64,000 bases of DNA from JAUZOB01 sp963692465 (GCA_963692465.1 OY829943.1:744001-808000), one strand, 5' to 3'; counted from the first letter of the stretch, positions 1-8,331 are shown. Notes: generated by a model from the letters alone, not told the origin. Program-made: numbers and translations.

Positions 1-152
1 TGACCATTGTTCCGGTTTGCCTTTTTATTAATAAAAACGGATTGGCCAAAATTGAGATTTCATTAGCCAGAGGAAAAAAGACTTACGACAAACGGGAAGA
101 TCTGAAAAAGAAAGATGCCCGACGTGAAATGGACCGGGAAATGAAACATTAA
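1..152 (+). CDS. smpB: SsrA-binding protein SmpB, C-terminal part (5' end outside window)
   Basis: SmpB binds tmRNA and delivers it to stalled ribosomes for trans-translation. Reading from base 3, the frame gives 49 residues ending in a stop at 150-152. It contains the family's strand INKNGLAKIEISLARGKK and then the basic, charged tail YDKREDLKKKDARREMDREM, which in SmpB forms the C-terminal helix that occupies the empty mRNA channel. The start of the gene lies before the window. I am confident because this tail is very characteristic. About 95 bases separate it from the next gene, with no clear terminator or promoter. Confidence 0.93.
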   Translation, partial: TIVPVCLFINKNGLAKIEISLARGKKTYDKREDLKKKDARREMDREMKH

Positions 153-246
153 CCCGATAAACCCTGATAAACCATTAAGAAAAAGTAATTTAGAACATTT
201 ATAGTTCCGCCAACACAATAAGTAGCGAATAAAATAAAATGCGACG

Positions 247-549
247 ATGATTAAACACATTGTTCTTTTCAAACTAAAAGAATTCAACTCCACCGAGGAG
301 AAAAAAGAGGCTTTGACAAAGATCAAAACCGGATTAGAAAGTCTGATCAACAAAATCGACCTGCTTCAGGCAATTAATGTAGAACTGAATCTTGAGATAG
401 AATCGGCAAACTACGATCTGTGTCTGATTACCCAATTCAAATCGGTCGACGACATGGATGCCTATCAGATTCATCCTGAACATCAAAAAGTATTAAAATT
501 TATTAAATCCGTAGCCGCACAAAGGGCCTGCGTTGATTTTGAAATCTAA
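247..549 (+). CDS. Dabb-family (stress-responsive alpha/beta barrel) protein
   Basis: A 100-residue protein of the Dabb family, which forms small dimeric ferredoxin-like alpha/beta barrels. The start MIKHIVLFKLK is the family's first strand. The central part YDLCLITQFKSVDDMDAYQIHPEHQKV carries the typical H-P-x-H segment at about residues 77-80. The length matches single-domain Dabb proteins. The molecular function of most members is unknown. It lies 20 bases upstream of manA on the same strand, so the two may be cotranscribed, but nothing in the sequence links their functions. Confidence 0.85.
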   Translation: MIKHIVLFKLKEFNSTEEKKEALTKIKTGLESLINKIDLLQAINVELNLEIESANYDLCLITQFKSVDDMDAYQIHPEHQKVLKFIKSVAAQRACVDFEI

Positions 550-569
550 TTTTCTAAAAAAGCAGTAAG

Positions 570-1568
570 ATGGAAGAAGTTAGAGAAGGTCTCTATCCTA
601 TGAAATTTCGTCCGATTTTAAAAGATAAAATCTGGGGCGGATCTAAAATGAAAACATTTTTCAATAAAGAATATGCCCCACTGCCAAATGCAGGAGAAAG
701 TTGGGAACTATCAGGTGTGGAAGGTGATATTTCGATCGTGGCAAACGGATACCTGGCAGGGAATAGCCTTCAGGAACTAGCCGAAGTTTATATGGGTGAT
801 CTTGTTGGAGATAAAATATTTGATCGTTTCGGAGAAGAATTTCCGCTTCTCATCAAATTTATTGATGCTTGTGACGATCTGTCTATTCAGGTTCACCCGA
901 ATGACGAACTATCGAAGGAACGCCACAATGCTTACGGAAAAACCGAGATGTGGTATGTTATCGAGGCTGACAAAGGGGGAAAACTCATTTCAGGCTTTAA
1001 TAAAAAGCTGGACAAAGAGACCTATCTGAAACACCTGGAAGACAACACACTGGAAGATATTTTAAATTCGGAAGAAGTAAAAGCCGGAGATGTATTTTTC
1101 ATTCCTGCAGGTCGGGTACATGCAATCGGGAAAGGTCTTCTTCTTGCCGAGATTCAGCAAACCTCGGATATTACTTACCGGATTTACGATTATAACCGGA
1201 AAGATGCCGAAGGAAATACCCGCGAACTGCATACGGAACTGGCTCTCGATGCAATTGACTTTACCTATCACGAAAACTATAAAACAACCTACGAGGCAAC
1301 AAAAAACGAATCATCCGAACTGGTAGACTGTAAATATTTTACAACGAATTTGCTGAAACTGGACAAATCCGTTGAGAAAGATTACCATGATCTGGATTCT
1401 TTTATTATTTATATATCTCTTGAAGGAAGTTATACCATCGAATACAGTAATGGTCGTGAATTGAAAGTAGATAAAGGAGACACGGTGCTTATTCCGGCCA
1501 GTCTGGAATATTTCAGACTGAGTCCAAGAAGCAATGAAGTAAAATTACTTGAAGTTTATATTCAATAA
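570..1568 (+). CDS. manA: Mannose-6-phosphate isomerase, class I
   Basis: A type I phosphomannose isomerase, a cupin-fold zinc enzyme that interconverts fructose 6-phosphate and mannose 6-phosphate in the cytoplasm. It supplies GDP-mannose synthesis or lets mannose enter glycolysis. The zinc-site motifs are visible: IQVHPND near residue 105, KTEMWYVI shortly after, and IPAGRVHAIGKG near residue 180, followed by the conserved AEIQQTSDITYRIYDY. The length of 332 residues fits the short bacterial form. A second ATG at base 600 (MKFRPILKDKIWGG) begins closer to the usual family start, so the first ten residues are uncertain. A strong inverted repeat follows the stop codon. Confidence 0.93.
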   Translation: MEEVREGLYPMKFRPILKDKIWGGSKMKTFFNKEYAPLPNAGESWELSGVEGDISIVANGYLAGNSLQELAEVYMGDLVGDKIFDRFGEEFPLLIKFIDACDDLSIQVHPNDELSKERHNAYGKTEMWYVIEADKGGKLISGFNKKLDKETYLKHLEDNTLEDILNSEEVKAGDVFFIPAGRVHAIGKGLLLAEIQQTSDITYRIYDYNRKDAEGNTRELHTELALDAIDFTYHENYKTTYEATKNESSELVDCKYFTTNLLKLDKSVEKDYHDLDSFIIYISLEGSYTIEYSNGRELKVDKGDTVLIPASLEYFRLSPRSNEVKLLEVYIQ

Positions 1569-1573
1569 ATAGC

Positions 1574-1603
1574 AATACCGGCAGTATGATAGCTGCCGGT
1601 ATT
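1574..1603. terminator. Inverted repeat after manA, possible terminator
   Basis: Arms AATACCGGCAG (1574-1584) and CTGCCGGTATT (1593-1603) are perfectly complementary over 11 bases around an 8-base loop. The hairpin sits between the manA stop and the engB start. No clear T run follows on the plus strand, so it may be an RNA 3'-end stabiliser or a weak terminator. Confidence 0.6.
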
Positions 1604-1620
1604 TACAAAACGAAACAACA

Positions 1621-2226
1621 ATGGAAATAAAATCGGCAAGATTTGTAATGAGTAATACCGATATCAACAAATGTCCGAAACCGACGCTTCCGGAGTTTGC
1701 CTTTATCGGCCGATCTAATGTAGGCAAGTCCTCGCTGATCAACATGTTGTGCAATAGAAAAGGATTAGCAAAGACTTCTTCACAACCAGGCAAAACACAG
1801 CTTATCAACCACTTCATCATTGATGACTGTTGGTATTTGGTTGATTTACCGGGATATGGCTTTGCTAAAGTATCAAAGCGTCAACGGGAGGAATGGAAGA
1901 AATTTATTAGCCGGTATATTCTCAAACGGGAGAATTTGATATCTATGTTTGTTCTGATTGATATACGGGTACCACCACAGGCTCTTGATTTGGAATTCAC
2001 GCAATGGCTCGGTGGTCATGGAATCCCATTTTCAATCATCTTTACCAAGGCGGATAAGTTGAACCCCACCCAGACAGCAAAAAGCCTGGACATATACAAG
2101 GAGGAATTTCTTAAATCATGGGAAGAGCTTCCACCTTTTTTTGTGAGTTCAGCAACAACCGATGCCGGGAAAGAAGAGATTCTCGGCTATATTGAGCAAT
2201 ACAATCATCTCCCTGAGAATTATTAA
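1621..2226 (+). CDS. engB: Ribosome biogenesis GTPase EngB/YsxC/YihA
   Basis: An essential-type small GTPase that assists assembly of the large ribosomal subunit. G motifs are clear: G1 GRSNVGKSS (residues 30-38), G3 DLPGYG (75-80), G4 TKAD (142-145) and a G5-like SSATTDAGK near residue 177. The family hallmark PGKTQ lies in switch I (about 56-60). The length of 201 residues is normal. The gene begins 17 bases after the manA hairpin. It is followed by 165 bases that contain a candidate prs promoter. Confidence 0.95.
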   Translation: MEIKSARFVMSNTDINKCPKPTLPEFAFIGRSNVGKSSLINMLCNRKGLAKTSSQPGKTQLINHFIIDDCWYLVDLPGYGFAKVSKRQREEWKKFISRYILKRENLISMFVLIDIRVPPQALDLEFTQWLGGHGIPFSIIFTKADKLNPTQTAKSLDIYKEEFLKSWEELPPFFVSSATTDAGKEEILGYIEQYNHLPENY

Positions 2227-2345
2227 CCATTTTTATCGTAAGAGTACCCGGTTGATCTACAGCTTATTTAAAAAAATCAATTATAAATAGCCGTTAAGAA
2301 GGTTAACTTGTCCAGGGATAAGAAGGTCGTTTCCTAAAGAATTTT

Positions 2346-2353
2346 TACATTTG
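2346..2353 (+). promoter_or_regulatory. Candidate Bacteroidota -7 element upstream of prs
   Basis: TACATTTG matches the TAnnTTTG -7 consensus of the Bacteroidota primary sigma factor and is followed by GC. It lies 38 bases before the prs ATG. No TTTG sits at the ideal -33 distance, so support comes from one element only. Confidence 0.4.
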
Positions 2354-2391
2354 CAACATCAAAGTGACATTCTATAATAAAAGCCTAAATA

Positions 2392-3327
2392 ATGTCTAAT
2401 AACTCCCCATTAAAAATCTTCTCGTGCGAGTCGTCCCAGTATCTTACCGGGGAAATTTGTAAGAGTCTTGGAATTGAGCAAGGAAAATCTTCGTGTACTC
2501 GATTTAGTGACGGTGAATTTGAACCTTGTTATGAGGAAACAGTTCGTGGTTCTCATGTTTTTATTGTACAATCGACTCCCCCTCCGACGGACAATCTGAT
2601 GGAACTTTTACTGATGATAGATGCAGCTAAAAGAGCCTCTGCCTACAAAATCGTTGCGGTAATGCCCTATTTCGGATTTGCACGTCAGGACCGGAAAGAC
2701 AAACCCCGTGTTTCGATCGGAGCCAAACTTGTTGCAGACATGCTTACCGCAGCAGGAGTAGACCGTATTATCACAATGGATCTTCACGCAGACCAAATTC
2801 AGGGTTTCTTTAATGTTCCCGTCGATCATCTGTATGCATCAGCCATTTATATTCCTTTCATCAGGAATATGAAATTAGATAATCTGGTCATTGCATCACC
2901 GGATGTTGGTGGAACCAAAAGAGCAAACACCTATTCCAAATTACTGGAAGCTGAAATGGTTATCTGCCATAAGTCTCGCAGTAAAGCGAACGTGGTAGGC
3001 AGCATGACTCTTATTGGTGATGTGAAAGGGAAGAATGTAATTATCATCGATGACATGATTGACACGGCCGGTACCATAACAAAGGCAGCAGATCTGATGA
3101 TGGAAAAAGGAGCACTGAGTGTTCGTGCTTTCGCAAGTCACGGAGTTCTTTCGGGTCCGGCTTTTGACCGGATTGAGAAATCGGCTCTTAGCGAAGTATA
3201 TTTCACCAACTCGGTTCCATTACGTCAGGAATCGCCGAAGGTTAAAGTATTATCAATTGCCGATCTGGTTGCAGATGTTATTGAGAGAGTATATAATTGT
3301 CGGTCTATCAGCCCGTTTTATTTTTAA
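2392..3327 (+). CDS. prs: Ribose-phosphate pyrophosphokinase (PRPP synthetase)
   Basis: Makes 5-phosphoribosyl 1-diphosphate from ribose 5-phosphate and ATP, the precursor for purines, pyrimidines, NAD, histidine and tryptophan. Visible motifs are the flexible loop MPYFGFARQDRKDKPRVSIGAK (about 95-116), the metal-binding DLHADQIQGFF (about 130), and the PRPP-binding loop VIIIDDMIDTAGTI (about 215-228). The length of 311 residues is standard for the class I enzyme. The order prs, rplY, pth, S4 protein fits the usual Bacteroidales arrangement. A -7 promoter element lies just upstream. Confidence 0.96.
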   Translation: MSNNSPLKIFSCESSQYLTGEICKSLGIEQGKSSCTRFSDGEFEPCYEETVRGSHVFIVQSTPPPTDNLMELLLMIDAAKRASAYKIVAVMPYFGFARQDRKDKPRVSIGAKLVADMLTAAGVDRIITMDLHADQIQGFFNVPVDHLYASAIYIPFIRNMKLDNLVIASPDVGGTKRANTYSKLLEAEMVICHKSRSKANVVGSMTLIGDVKGKNVIIIDDMIDTAGTITKAADLMMEKGALSVRAFASHGVLSGPAFDRIEKSALSEVYFTNSVPLRQESPKVKVLSIADLVADVIERVYNCRSISPFYF

Positions 3328-3334
3328 AAATTAT

Positions 3335-3342
3335 TATATTTG
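3335..3342 (+). promoter_or_regulatory. Candidate -7 element for rplY operon
   Basis: TATATTTG matches TAnnTTTG and is followed by GC. It begins eight bases after the prs stop and would give an rplY leader of about 110 bases. A T-rich stretch lies upstream, but no exact -33 TTTG is present at 19-base spacing. Confidence 0.45.
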
Positions 3343-3380
3343 CGCGCCTCTTTCAGAAAGGATTAAACGTTAATGCATGT

Positions 3381-3392
3381 TAGTGTACACTA
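3381..3392. promoter_or_regulatory. Perfect 12-base palindrome in the rplY leader
   Basis: TAGTGTACACTA is its own reverse complement. The half-site TAGTGTA is repeated directly at 3391-3397, and GCAT/ATGC flank the block. It lies in the inferred 5' leader of rplY, so it could be a DNA operator or part of an RNA leader structure. Confidence 0.4.
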
Positions 3393-3457
3393 GTGTATGC
3401 TGTTTGCCCATTCAAAGAAAAGGGAGGACTGAGTATCACTAATAAAAAAGGAAAAAA

Positions 3458-4072
3458 ATGAAGACAATCGAAATCAATGGTTCTTTGAGAACCGTTCTTG
3501 GAAGAAAAGAATCACAGAAGTTAAGAAAAGAAGGAAAAATTCCTTGCGTCCTCTATGGAGGAGAAGCACCTATTCATGCAACCGTAACAGAAGCAGAAAT
3601 CCGTAAGTTGATTTTTACGCCTGATGCATTTCTTCTTAACCTTAAGCTTGAGGATAAAGAATACAAAGCAATTATGCAGGATGTTCAATTTCATCCGGTA
3701 GGCGATCAGGTTATTCATATTGACTTTTTAGAAGTACATGACGATCAACCTGTAAAGATTGAAGTTCCTGTTAAAGTCAAAGGATTTGCTAAAGGAGTTA
3801 AAGCCGGAGGTAAATTAAAACAAAACGTAAGGAAACTCAAAATCAAAGCACTTCCCGCATTTTTGCCTGATTCTATTGATGTTAACGTAGAGAATCTGGA
3901 AATTGGTCAGGAAATCAGAGTTGTCGACATGCATCGTGACAACATTGAATTTCTTAACAGTAAGACACAACCTATTATTTCAGTTATTGTTACCAGAGCC
4001 GTTAAAACTGCAGATGACACAGCAGCAACACCGGCCGCCGCAGCAGCACCTGCAGCAGATTCTGCTAAATAA
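3458..4072 (+). CDS. rplY: 50S ribosomal protein L25/general stress protein Ctc
   Basis: The long (TL5/Ctc) form of L25, a 5S rRNA-binding protein of the large subunit. The N-terminal L25 domain (about 1-90) includes LRKEGKIPCVLYGG, and the C-terminal beta domain runs to about residue 185. The tail is an alanine/proline-rich stretch (about 187-201), common in this family. The length of 204 residues is normal. pth follows after 25 bases, and the two are probably cotranscribed. The leader is long (about 110 bases) and carries a palindrome. Confidence 0.94.
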   Translation: MKTIEINGSLRTVLGRKESQKLRKEGKIPCVLYGGEAPIHATVTEAEIRKLIFTPDAFLLNLKLEDKEYKAIMQDVQFHPVGDQVIHIDFLEVHDDQPVKIEVPVKVKGFAKGVKAGGKLKQNVRKLKIKALPAFLPDSIDVNVENLEIGQEIRVVDMHRDNIEFLNSKTQPIISVIVTRAVKTADDTAATPAAAAAPAADSAK

Positions 4073-4097
4073 ATTTAATAACTAGTTTATTATTATT

Positions 4098-4664
4098 GTG
4101 AAATATCTGATTGTTGGATTAGGAAACATCGGGGATGAATATCAGAACACCCGTCACAACATCGGATTCAACATATTGGACGCTTTTGCCAAAGCGTCCA
4201 ATATTGTTTTTACCGACCAGCGTTACGGGGCCATATCCGAATATAAATACAAATCGAGAACCCTCATTCTGCTTAAACCGTCAACCTACATGAATCTCAG
4301 CGGTAAAGCAGTCCATTATTGGATGCAAAAAGAAAAGATTCCGATTGAAAACATTCTTGTTCTCGTAGATGATCTGGCTTTGCCGTTCGGAACTCTTCGT
4401 CTTCGATATAAAGGAAGTGACGGAGGACATAACGGGTTAAAAAACATTAACGAGCTGCTAGGCAGTCAGAATTATGCCCGTTTGCGTTTCGGCACCGGCA
4501 ATGACTTTGCCAAAGGACAACAAATTAATTACGTTTTAGGAAAATGGTCGCCCGAAGAGCAGGCTGTTTTAGCTTTAAAATTTTCTGATTGTAATGAGAT
4601 TATTCTTTCTTTCGTAACCATTGGGGTTGAAAGAACGATGAATGAATTCAATAAGCGAAAATAG
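4098..4664 (+). CDS. pth: Peptidyl-tRNA hydrolase
   Basis: Releases tRNA from peptidyl-tRNA that drops off ribosomes. The start is GTG at 4098, which begins the conserved MKYLIVGLGNIGDEYQNTRHN. N10 and catalytic H20 fall in that segment. The other landmarks are LVDDLALPFGTLRLR (with the active-site Asp, near residue 92) and GSDGGHNGLKNI. The length of 188 residues is standard. It lies between rplY and the S4-domain gene, with 14 bases to the next start, so it is likely part of one operon. Confidence 0.95.
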   Translation: MKYLIVGLGNIGDEYQNTRHNIGFNILDAFAKASNIVFTDQRYGAISEYKYKSRTLILLKPSTYMNLSGKAVHYWMQKEKIPIENILVLVDDLALPFGTLRLRYKGSDGGHNGLKNINELLGSQNYARLRFGTGNDFAKGQQINYVLGKWSPEEQAVLALKFSDCNEIILSFVTIGVERTMNEFNKRK

Positions 4665-4678
4665 AGGCAAAAGTAATC

Positions 4679-5062
4679 ATGGAAGGGATTCGGATAGACA
4701 AATGGTTATGGGCTGTCAGGCTATATAAAACACGTAGTCTGGCGGGAGAAGCATGCAGCAAAGGGCATATTACCATTGATGGGATGCCAGTCAAATCGTC
4801 GCGAATTGTAAAGGGGAATGAAGTTATTCAGGTTCGCCGTCCTCCTATTAAAAGAACCTATCGGGTTAAGGCTATTACAGCCAATCGCATGGCTGCTTCT
4901 TTGGTCCCCGGTTTTCTGGAAGATCTAACCCCACCGGAAGAACTGGAAATATTAGAAAATCAAAAGCACATGATTTGGTTTGAGAGAGAGCGAGGCACCG
5001 GTCGCCCAACCAAAAAAGAACGAAGAGATCTGGATGATCTAAGAAATAACGTTAACGATTAG
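4679..5062 (+). CDS. hslR: S4-domain RNA-binding protein, Hsp15 (HslR) type
   Basis: A small heat-shock-type RNA-binding protein that in other bacteria binds 50S subunits still carrying a nascent chain. An S4 domain fills residues 4-50 (IRIDKWLWAVRLYKTRSLAG through DGMPVKSSRIVKGNEVIQV). It is followed by a basic, charged tail ending RPTKKERRDLDDL, typical of Hsp15. The length of 127 residues fits. Its last 11 bases overlap the end of the convergent amidase gene, so there is no room for a terminator between them. Confidence 0.88.
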   Translation: MEGIRIDKWLWAVRLYKTRSLAGEACSKGHITIDGMPVKSSRIVKGNEVIQVRRPPIKRTYRVKAITANRMAASLVPGFLEDLTPPEELEILENQKHMIWFERERGTGRPTKKERRDLDDLRNNVND

Positions 5063-6332
5063 AAGCTCCATTCGCCTCATAGTCTCTTATAATTCCTTCT
5101 GTTAGCCAATTTGCAATAGCTTGTCTATTTTCAGGCTTCATTAATCGAATCCGATCCCGTTCGTGATTAATATTTCCCACTTCTATTAAAACGCCCGGAA
5201 CATGCGAAAACTTAATAACATATAAATTCCTGGCAGAAACCGTTCCATTATATCCCCTTCCCGGCTGATACATATCATACTTTCTGGAAATAGTCTTCTG
5301 AAGATTATCAGCAAAACGATGCCCGGCTTCTTTATTTTGATCATAATAAAAGAAGACATCAACATTGTCCGATTCACTTCTGGAATCGACATGAATAGAG
5401 ACTAATCGTTGATAAGCATAATTTTTATGTTTGACAGCCAATCGGTTAACCACATTAATTCTTTGTTTTAAACGAGCCGATTGAGACAAAGGGATCGGAT
5501 CATTCGGATAACAAAGTTCATCATTATCCGGTTTTAAAATTTCCGTTTCCCGGACTCCATCATCAGGATCACGAACAATCATATAAACACGGGCTCCTTT
5601 TTCGCGTAGATTCTGATACAGCCGGATAATAATATCATAAGCATATTCATCTTCGCAAAGCATATTGCCATTAACAAAGCTAACACAGCCGGGATCGGGA
5701 CCACCATGACCGCTACCAAGGTAAAAGATAGCATTTCGCAAAGAATGGTCTTTAACTTTCACATCTTCGCCCTTAATCGGAATTACTCCATCGGTTATGC
5801 GTTCCTGGTCAATAGAACGTTCTGAGCGGTCTTCCGCCGCCGTATCAAGATCCTTTTTATCATGCTTTTTCCCTTTTTTACCGTGTTGATCGGAGCTGGG
5901 AGCAAGTTGATCATCATCCCGGTTCTTATGCCGGGAAGTTGCATTCTCTTTCCTTTTAGAAGACATTGGTTTTGAAACGGATTCCTCACGATCAGCAGTT
6001 GAGCGCAAATGGCTTTTTTTCCCACCCTGTTTCTTTTCAGAAGGCACGACTTCCGATTCTTTCTCGCACGGAAGCTTATAAGCGGTTCCGGCAAAAACCT
6101 GATCATTAGGGCCCAATTTCTTTTTATTCAATTCCTTGAATTCGCCCATATACTTAGATGGGGGTAATCCGGCTTTTCGGAGTAAGGTATAAACGCCATC
6201 TCCTCGTTGTGCTACAATAATCTTATTTTTATCGCTTCCATACGACTGAATTACAATAAATAATCCTGCGATAATAAGAAAAATATTTATTTTTAGGCTG
6301 ACCAATGTTTTTGCTCTTGTTAATCCAAGCAT
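5052..6332 (-). CDS. N-acetylmuramoyl-L-alanine amidase (Amidase_3) with LysM-like N-terminus
   Basis: A periplasmic cell-wall amidase that cuts the bond between N-acetylmuramic acid and L-alanine. A hydrophobic signal or anchor segment covers residues 14-30. A short region around 33-90 (GDGVYTLLRKAGLPPSKY, ELNKKKLGPNDQVFAGTAYKLP) looks LysM-like. A very basic, low-complexity linker follows (about 90-190), and then the catalytic domain. Zinc and catalytic residues are visible: GSGHGG (about 206-211), the Glu of CEDEYAYD, SIHVDSRSES, and the final Glu in LIEVGNINHERD. The charged linker is longer than in AmiC-type enzymes. Convergent overlap with hslR at the 3' end. The family is certain; the LysM assignment is weaker. 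Confidence 0.88.
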   Translation of the reverse strand: MLGLTRAKTLVSLKINIFLIIAGLFIVIQSYGSDKNKIIVAQRGDGVYTLLRKAGLPPSKYMGEFKELNKKKLGPNDQVFAGTAYKLPCEKESEVVPSEKKQGGKKSHLRSTADREESVSKPMSSKRKENATSRHKNRDDDQLAPSSDQHGKKGKKHDKKDLDTAAEDRSERSIDQERITDGVIPIKGEDVKVKDHSLRNAIFYLGSGHGGPDPGCVSFVNGNMLCEDEYAYDIIIRLYQNLREKGARVYMIVRDPDDGVRETEILKPDNDELCYPNDPIPLSQSARLKQRINVVNRLAVKHKNYAYQRLVSIHVDSRSESDNVDVFFYYDQNKEAGHRFADNLQKTISRKYDMYQPGRGYNGTVSARNLYVIKFSHVPGVLIEVGNINHERDRIRLMKPENRQAIANWLTEGIIRDYEANGASNR

Positions 6333-6377
6333 ATCTTTAAATCTCCAGAATTTCCAAATACAGAATAGGATACCTCA

Positions 6378-6408
6378 CAAAAATACAGGATATAAACAAT
6401 AATACAAC
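6378..6408 (-). promoter_or_regulatory. Promoter for the amidase gene
   Basis: On the minus strand a -33-like GTTG (6405-6408) is separated by exactly 19 bases from TATTTTTG (6378-6385), a full TAnnTTTG match. The leader to the amidase ATG at 6332 would be about 40 bases. It sits in the divergent gap shared with the 5'-nucleotidase C-domain gene. Confidence 0.55.
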
Positions 6409-7185
6409 ATGAATAGGATCAAAAGTACGCACTTAACGGTCATCTTTTTAATATTAGGATTTCTTAGTGCCTGCCACACTGAAAAAGTTGTTCATTCCAG
6501 TGCCTTCATAAACTATCAGATAACGAGCAAATACGACTCATTATCAGACACCTCACTACAAAACAGCATCGCGCCTTACCGTGATAGTCTGAAAAAGACG
6601 ATGAAAAGAGTTGTTGCGGTTTCGGCAAGAGAACTTACGGCACGTAGACCAGAAAGTCCCCTTTCGAACTTGATTTCCGACCTTACCGTTGAAGAAGCGC
6701 AAGCTTATTGTGACAAAAAGCAGAACAAAATCAAGGTAAACATTGGCCTGGTTAACATGGGAGGGTTAAGAGCTCCCATACTGGCAGGACCGATTACCGT
6801 TGAAGAAATTTATGAGGTGATGCCTTTCGAGAACGCTTTAGTTCTGGTACAAATTAATGGAGAGAGACTTCATCAGCTACTTGATATTATTGCCTCAAGG
6901 GGAGGAGAAGGTGTCTCGGGTGTTTCATTTAAAATTACAGGAAGTCACGCAACGGATATCAGGGTTAATGAACAGCCAATCTCTACAGAACAAAAATACT
7001 GGATTGCAACCAGTGATTATATCGCTTTGGGAGGAGATGGAATGGCCCCGCTGAAAAATGCAGAGCAAACAATAAATACGAAAATACTCATTAGGGATCT
7101 AATTCTTTCCCACTTTGAAATTTTAAATTCTCATGGAGAAAAAGTTGACGCAAAAAAAGACGGACGAATCAGTTATGGAAAATAA
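6409..7185 (+). CDS. 5'-nucleotidase C-terminal-domain lipoprotein
   Basis: Corresponds to the substrate-binding C-terminal domain of UshA-like 5'-nucleotidases. The N-terminus ends in LGFLSACHTEK, a lipobox that predicts a lipid-anchored Cys at about residue 22. Characteristic motifs are ARRPESPLSNLISDL, VGLVNMGGLRAPILAG-type GLVNMGGLR (about 115-123), VEEIYEVMPFENALV and TSDYIALGGDGM near residue 205. The metal-binding N-domain is missing here and is encoded by the next gene, which overlaps this one by 11 bases. The pair probably forms one functional enzyme or complex. Confidence 0.87.
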   Translation: MNRIKSTHLTVIFLILGFLSACHTEKVVHSSAFINYQITSKYDSLSDTSLQNSIAPYRDSLKKTMKRVVAVSARELTARRPESPLSNLISDLTVEEAQAYCDKKQNKIKVNIGLVNMGGLRAPILAGPITVEEIYEVMPFENALVLVQINGERLHQLLDIIASRGGEGVSGVSFKITGSHATDIRVNEQPISTEQKYWIATSDYIALGGDGMAPLKNAEQTINTKILIRDLILSHFEILNSHGEKVDAKKDGRISYGK

Positions 7186-8095
7186 AAATACACGAAGATT
7201 GTTTATTCGCCAAATAGGACTGGCCGGACTGGCTATCTCTCTTGGTATTCCGAAACAATTACTGGCAGCGGAAAAGACACTTAAGCTTACCATTTTACAA
7301 ACGAATGACATCCATTGCCACATTGATCCATTTCCTCCGACCGATCCACGGAACGGGAATCAGGGGGGACTCGCTCGGATTGCAGGACTTATTCATAAAA
7401 TAAAAAAAGAAGATCCCCATGTTTTGCTATTTGATTCGGGAGATTATTGTCAGGGAACTCCTTACTTTAATTTCTTTGGCGGAGAATTAATCATCAGTTT
7501 GATGAATAAGATGGGCTATATGGCTTCGACCATTGGCAATCATGAATTTGACAATGGAATGACAGAGCTGGCGAAAGTTGTTGATAAAGCAGACTTCCCG
7601 ATGATCAATTCGAATTACGATTTTACGGAGACTCCCATGAAAGGGAAAACGCTCAGAAACAAAATCATTGAAGTTGAAGGGTATCGTATTGGTATTTATG
7701 GACTCGGTGTTGCTCTCGACGGTCTGGTTTTAGAACAGAACTATGCGAACACCTGCTATCTTGACCCTCTGAAAACGGCTCTTGAGATGGAAGAATATCT
7801 ACACAAAAAAGAGCATTGTGATCTGATTATTTGTTTGTCTCATCTGGGGTACCAGTATAAAGGCGAAAAGCACCTTTCCGATTTAAATCTTGCCGCCCAG
7901 ACCCATTTCACAGATCTTATTCTGGGAGGACACTCTCATACTTTTTTAAAAGAAGCAACAGAGGTGACCAACCTATCCGGAAAGAAAACCTTGGTAAATC
8001 AAGCTGGCTGGGGTGGACTGCGGTTAGGCAGAATAGATGTCGAAATTGGGAAAGCAGGAAAGCAACTTCACTCAAGAGATGCGGTGAGGATATAA
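7175..8095 (+). CDS. Metallophosphatase, 5'-nucleotidase N-terminal domain (Tat-type signal)
   Basis: The dinuclear-metal catalytic domain of a UshA-like 5'-nucleotidase. Metal-ligand motifs in order are QTNDIHCHID, LFDSGDYCQG, TIGNHEFDNG, CLSHLGYQ and LGGHSHTFL. I chose the ATG at 7175 instead of the earlier in-frame ATG at 7133, because it starts a clean twin-arginine-like signal: TRRLFIRQ followed by a hydrophobic stretch and QLLAAE. That start overlaps the upstream C-domain gene by 11 bases, which suggests translational coupling. The 306-residue length lacks the C-terminal nucleotidase domain, which the upstream gene supplies. Confidence 0.87.
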   Translation: MENKNTRRLFIRQIGLAGLAISLGIPKQLLAAEKTLKLTILQTNDIHCHIDPFPPTDPRNGNQGGLARIAGLIHKIKKEDPHVLLFDSGDYCQGTPYFNFFGGELIISLMNKMGYMASTIGNHEFDNGMTELAKVVDKADFPMINSNYDFTETPMKGKTLRNKIIEVEGYRIGIYGLGVALDGLVLEQNYANTCYLDPLKTALEMEEYLHKKEHCDLIICLSHLGYQYKGEKHLSDLNLAAQTHFTDLILGGHSHTFLKEATEVTNLSGKKTLVNQAGWGGLRLGRIDVEIGKAGKQLHSRDAVRI

Positions 8096-8330
8096 AAAAA
8101 CCGCATTAATTCTGATTGTGCAAAACCCCGATAAACAGGATTTGAGAGCCAACCTGTTCAGACTTCCAATGAGCACCGAAATGCTACCCCGAAGGGTTAA
8201 GGCCTGTCTTTGCAGTTAAGAGCTTACTCGTTTCTATTAATAGTGTTGAGTTTGCCAATTACCGAATTAATGCGGGTATCTTTATGCTTTATTCGCTTTC
8301 AATGAACGTTGAGTTGCTTTGTTATACGGG
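8094..8330 (-). ncRNA. Candidate 6S-like structured RNA (Bacteroidales-1-type possible)
   Basis: An independent minus-strand transcript is predicted from a near-perfect promoter at 8332-8362 to a U-run at 8100-8094, about 230 nt. Bases 8264-8275 (GAATTAATGCGG on the plus strand) are the exact inverse of 8101-8112, and pairing continues with bulges (AUUG/CAAU, GCAAA/UUUGC). This makes a long closing stem directly followed by U7. Inside are an AACAGG/CCTGTT hairpin (8134-8158), a CCC-UUCG-GGG tetraloop hairpin and an AGAC/GUCU stem. The rod shape, size and promoter fit 6S-like RNAs, but I cannot confirm the family. No reading frame fits. Its 3' end overlaps the metallophosphatase stop codon. 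Confidence 0.6.
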
Positions 8331-8331
8331 G

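Noticed and set aside
7133..7174. Longer start for the metallophosphatase
   Set aside because: The extra residues would precede and bury the Tat-like signal.
8101..8275. Miniature transposable element bounded by the 12-base inverted repeats
   Set aside because: No target-site duplication was found. The promoter and U-run fit an RNA gene better.
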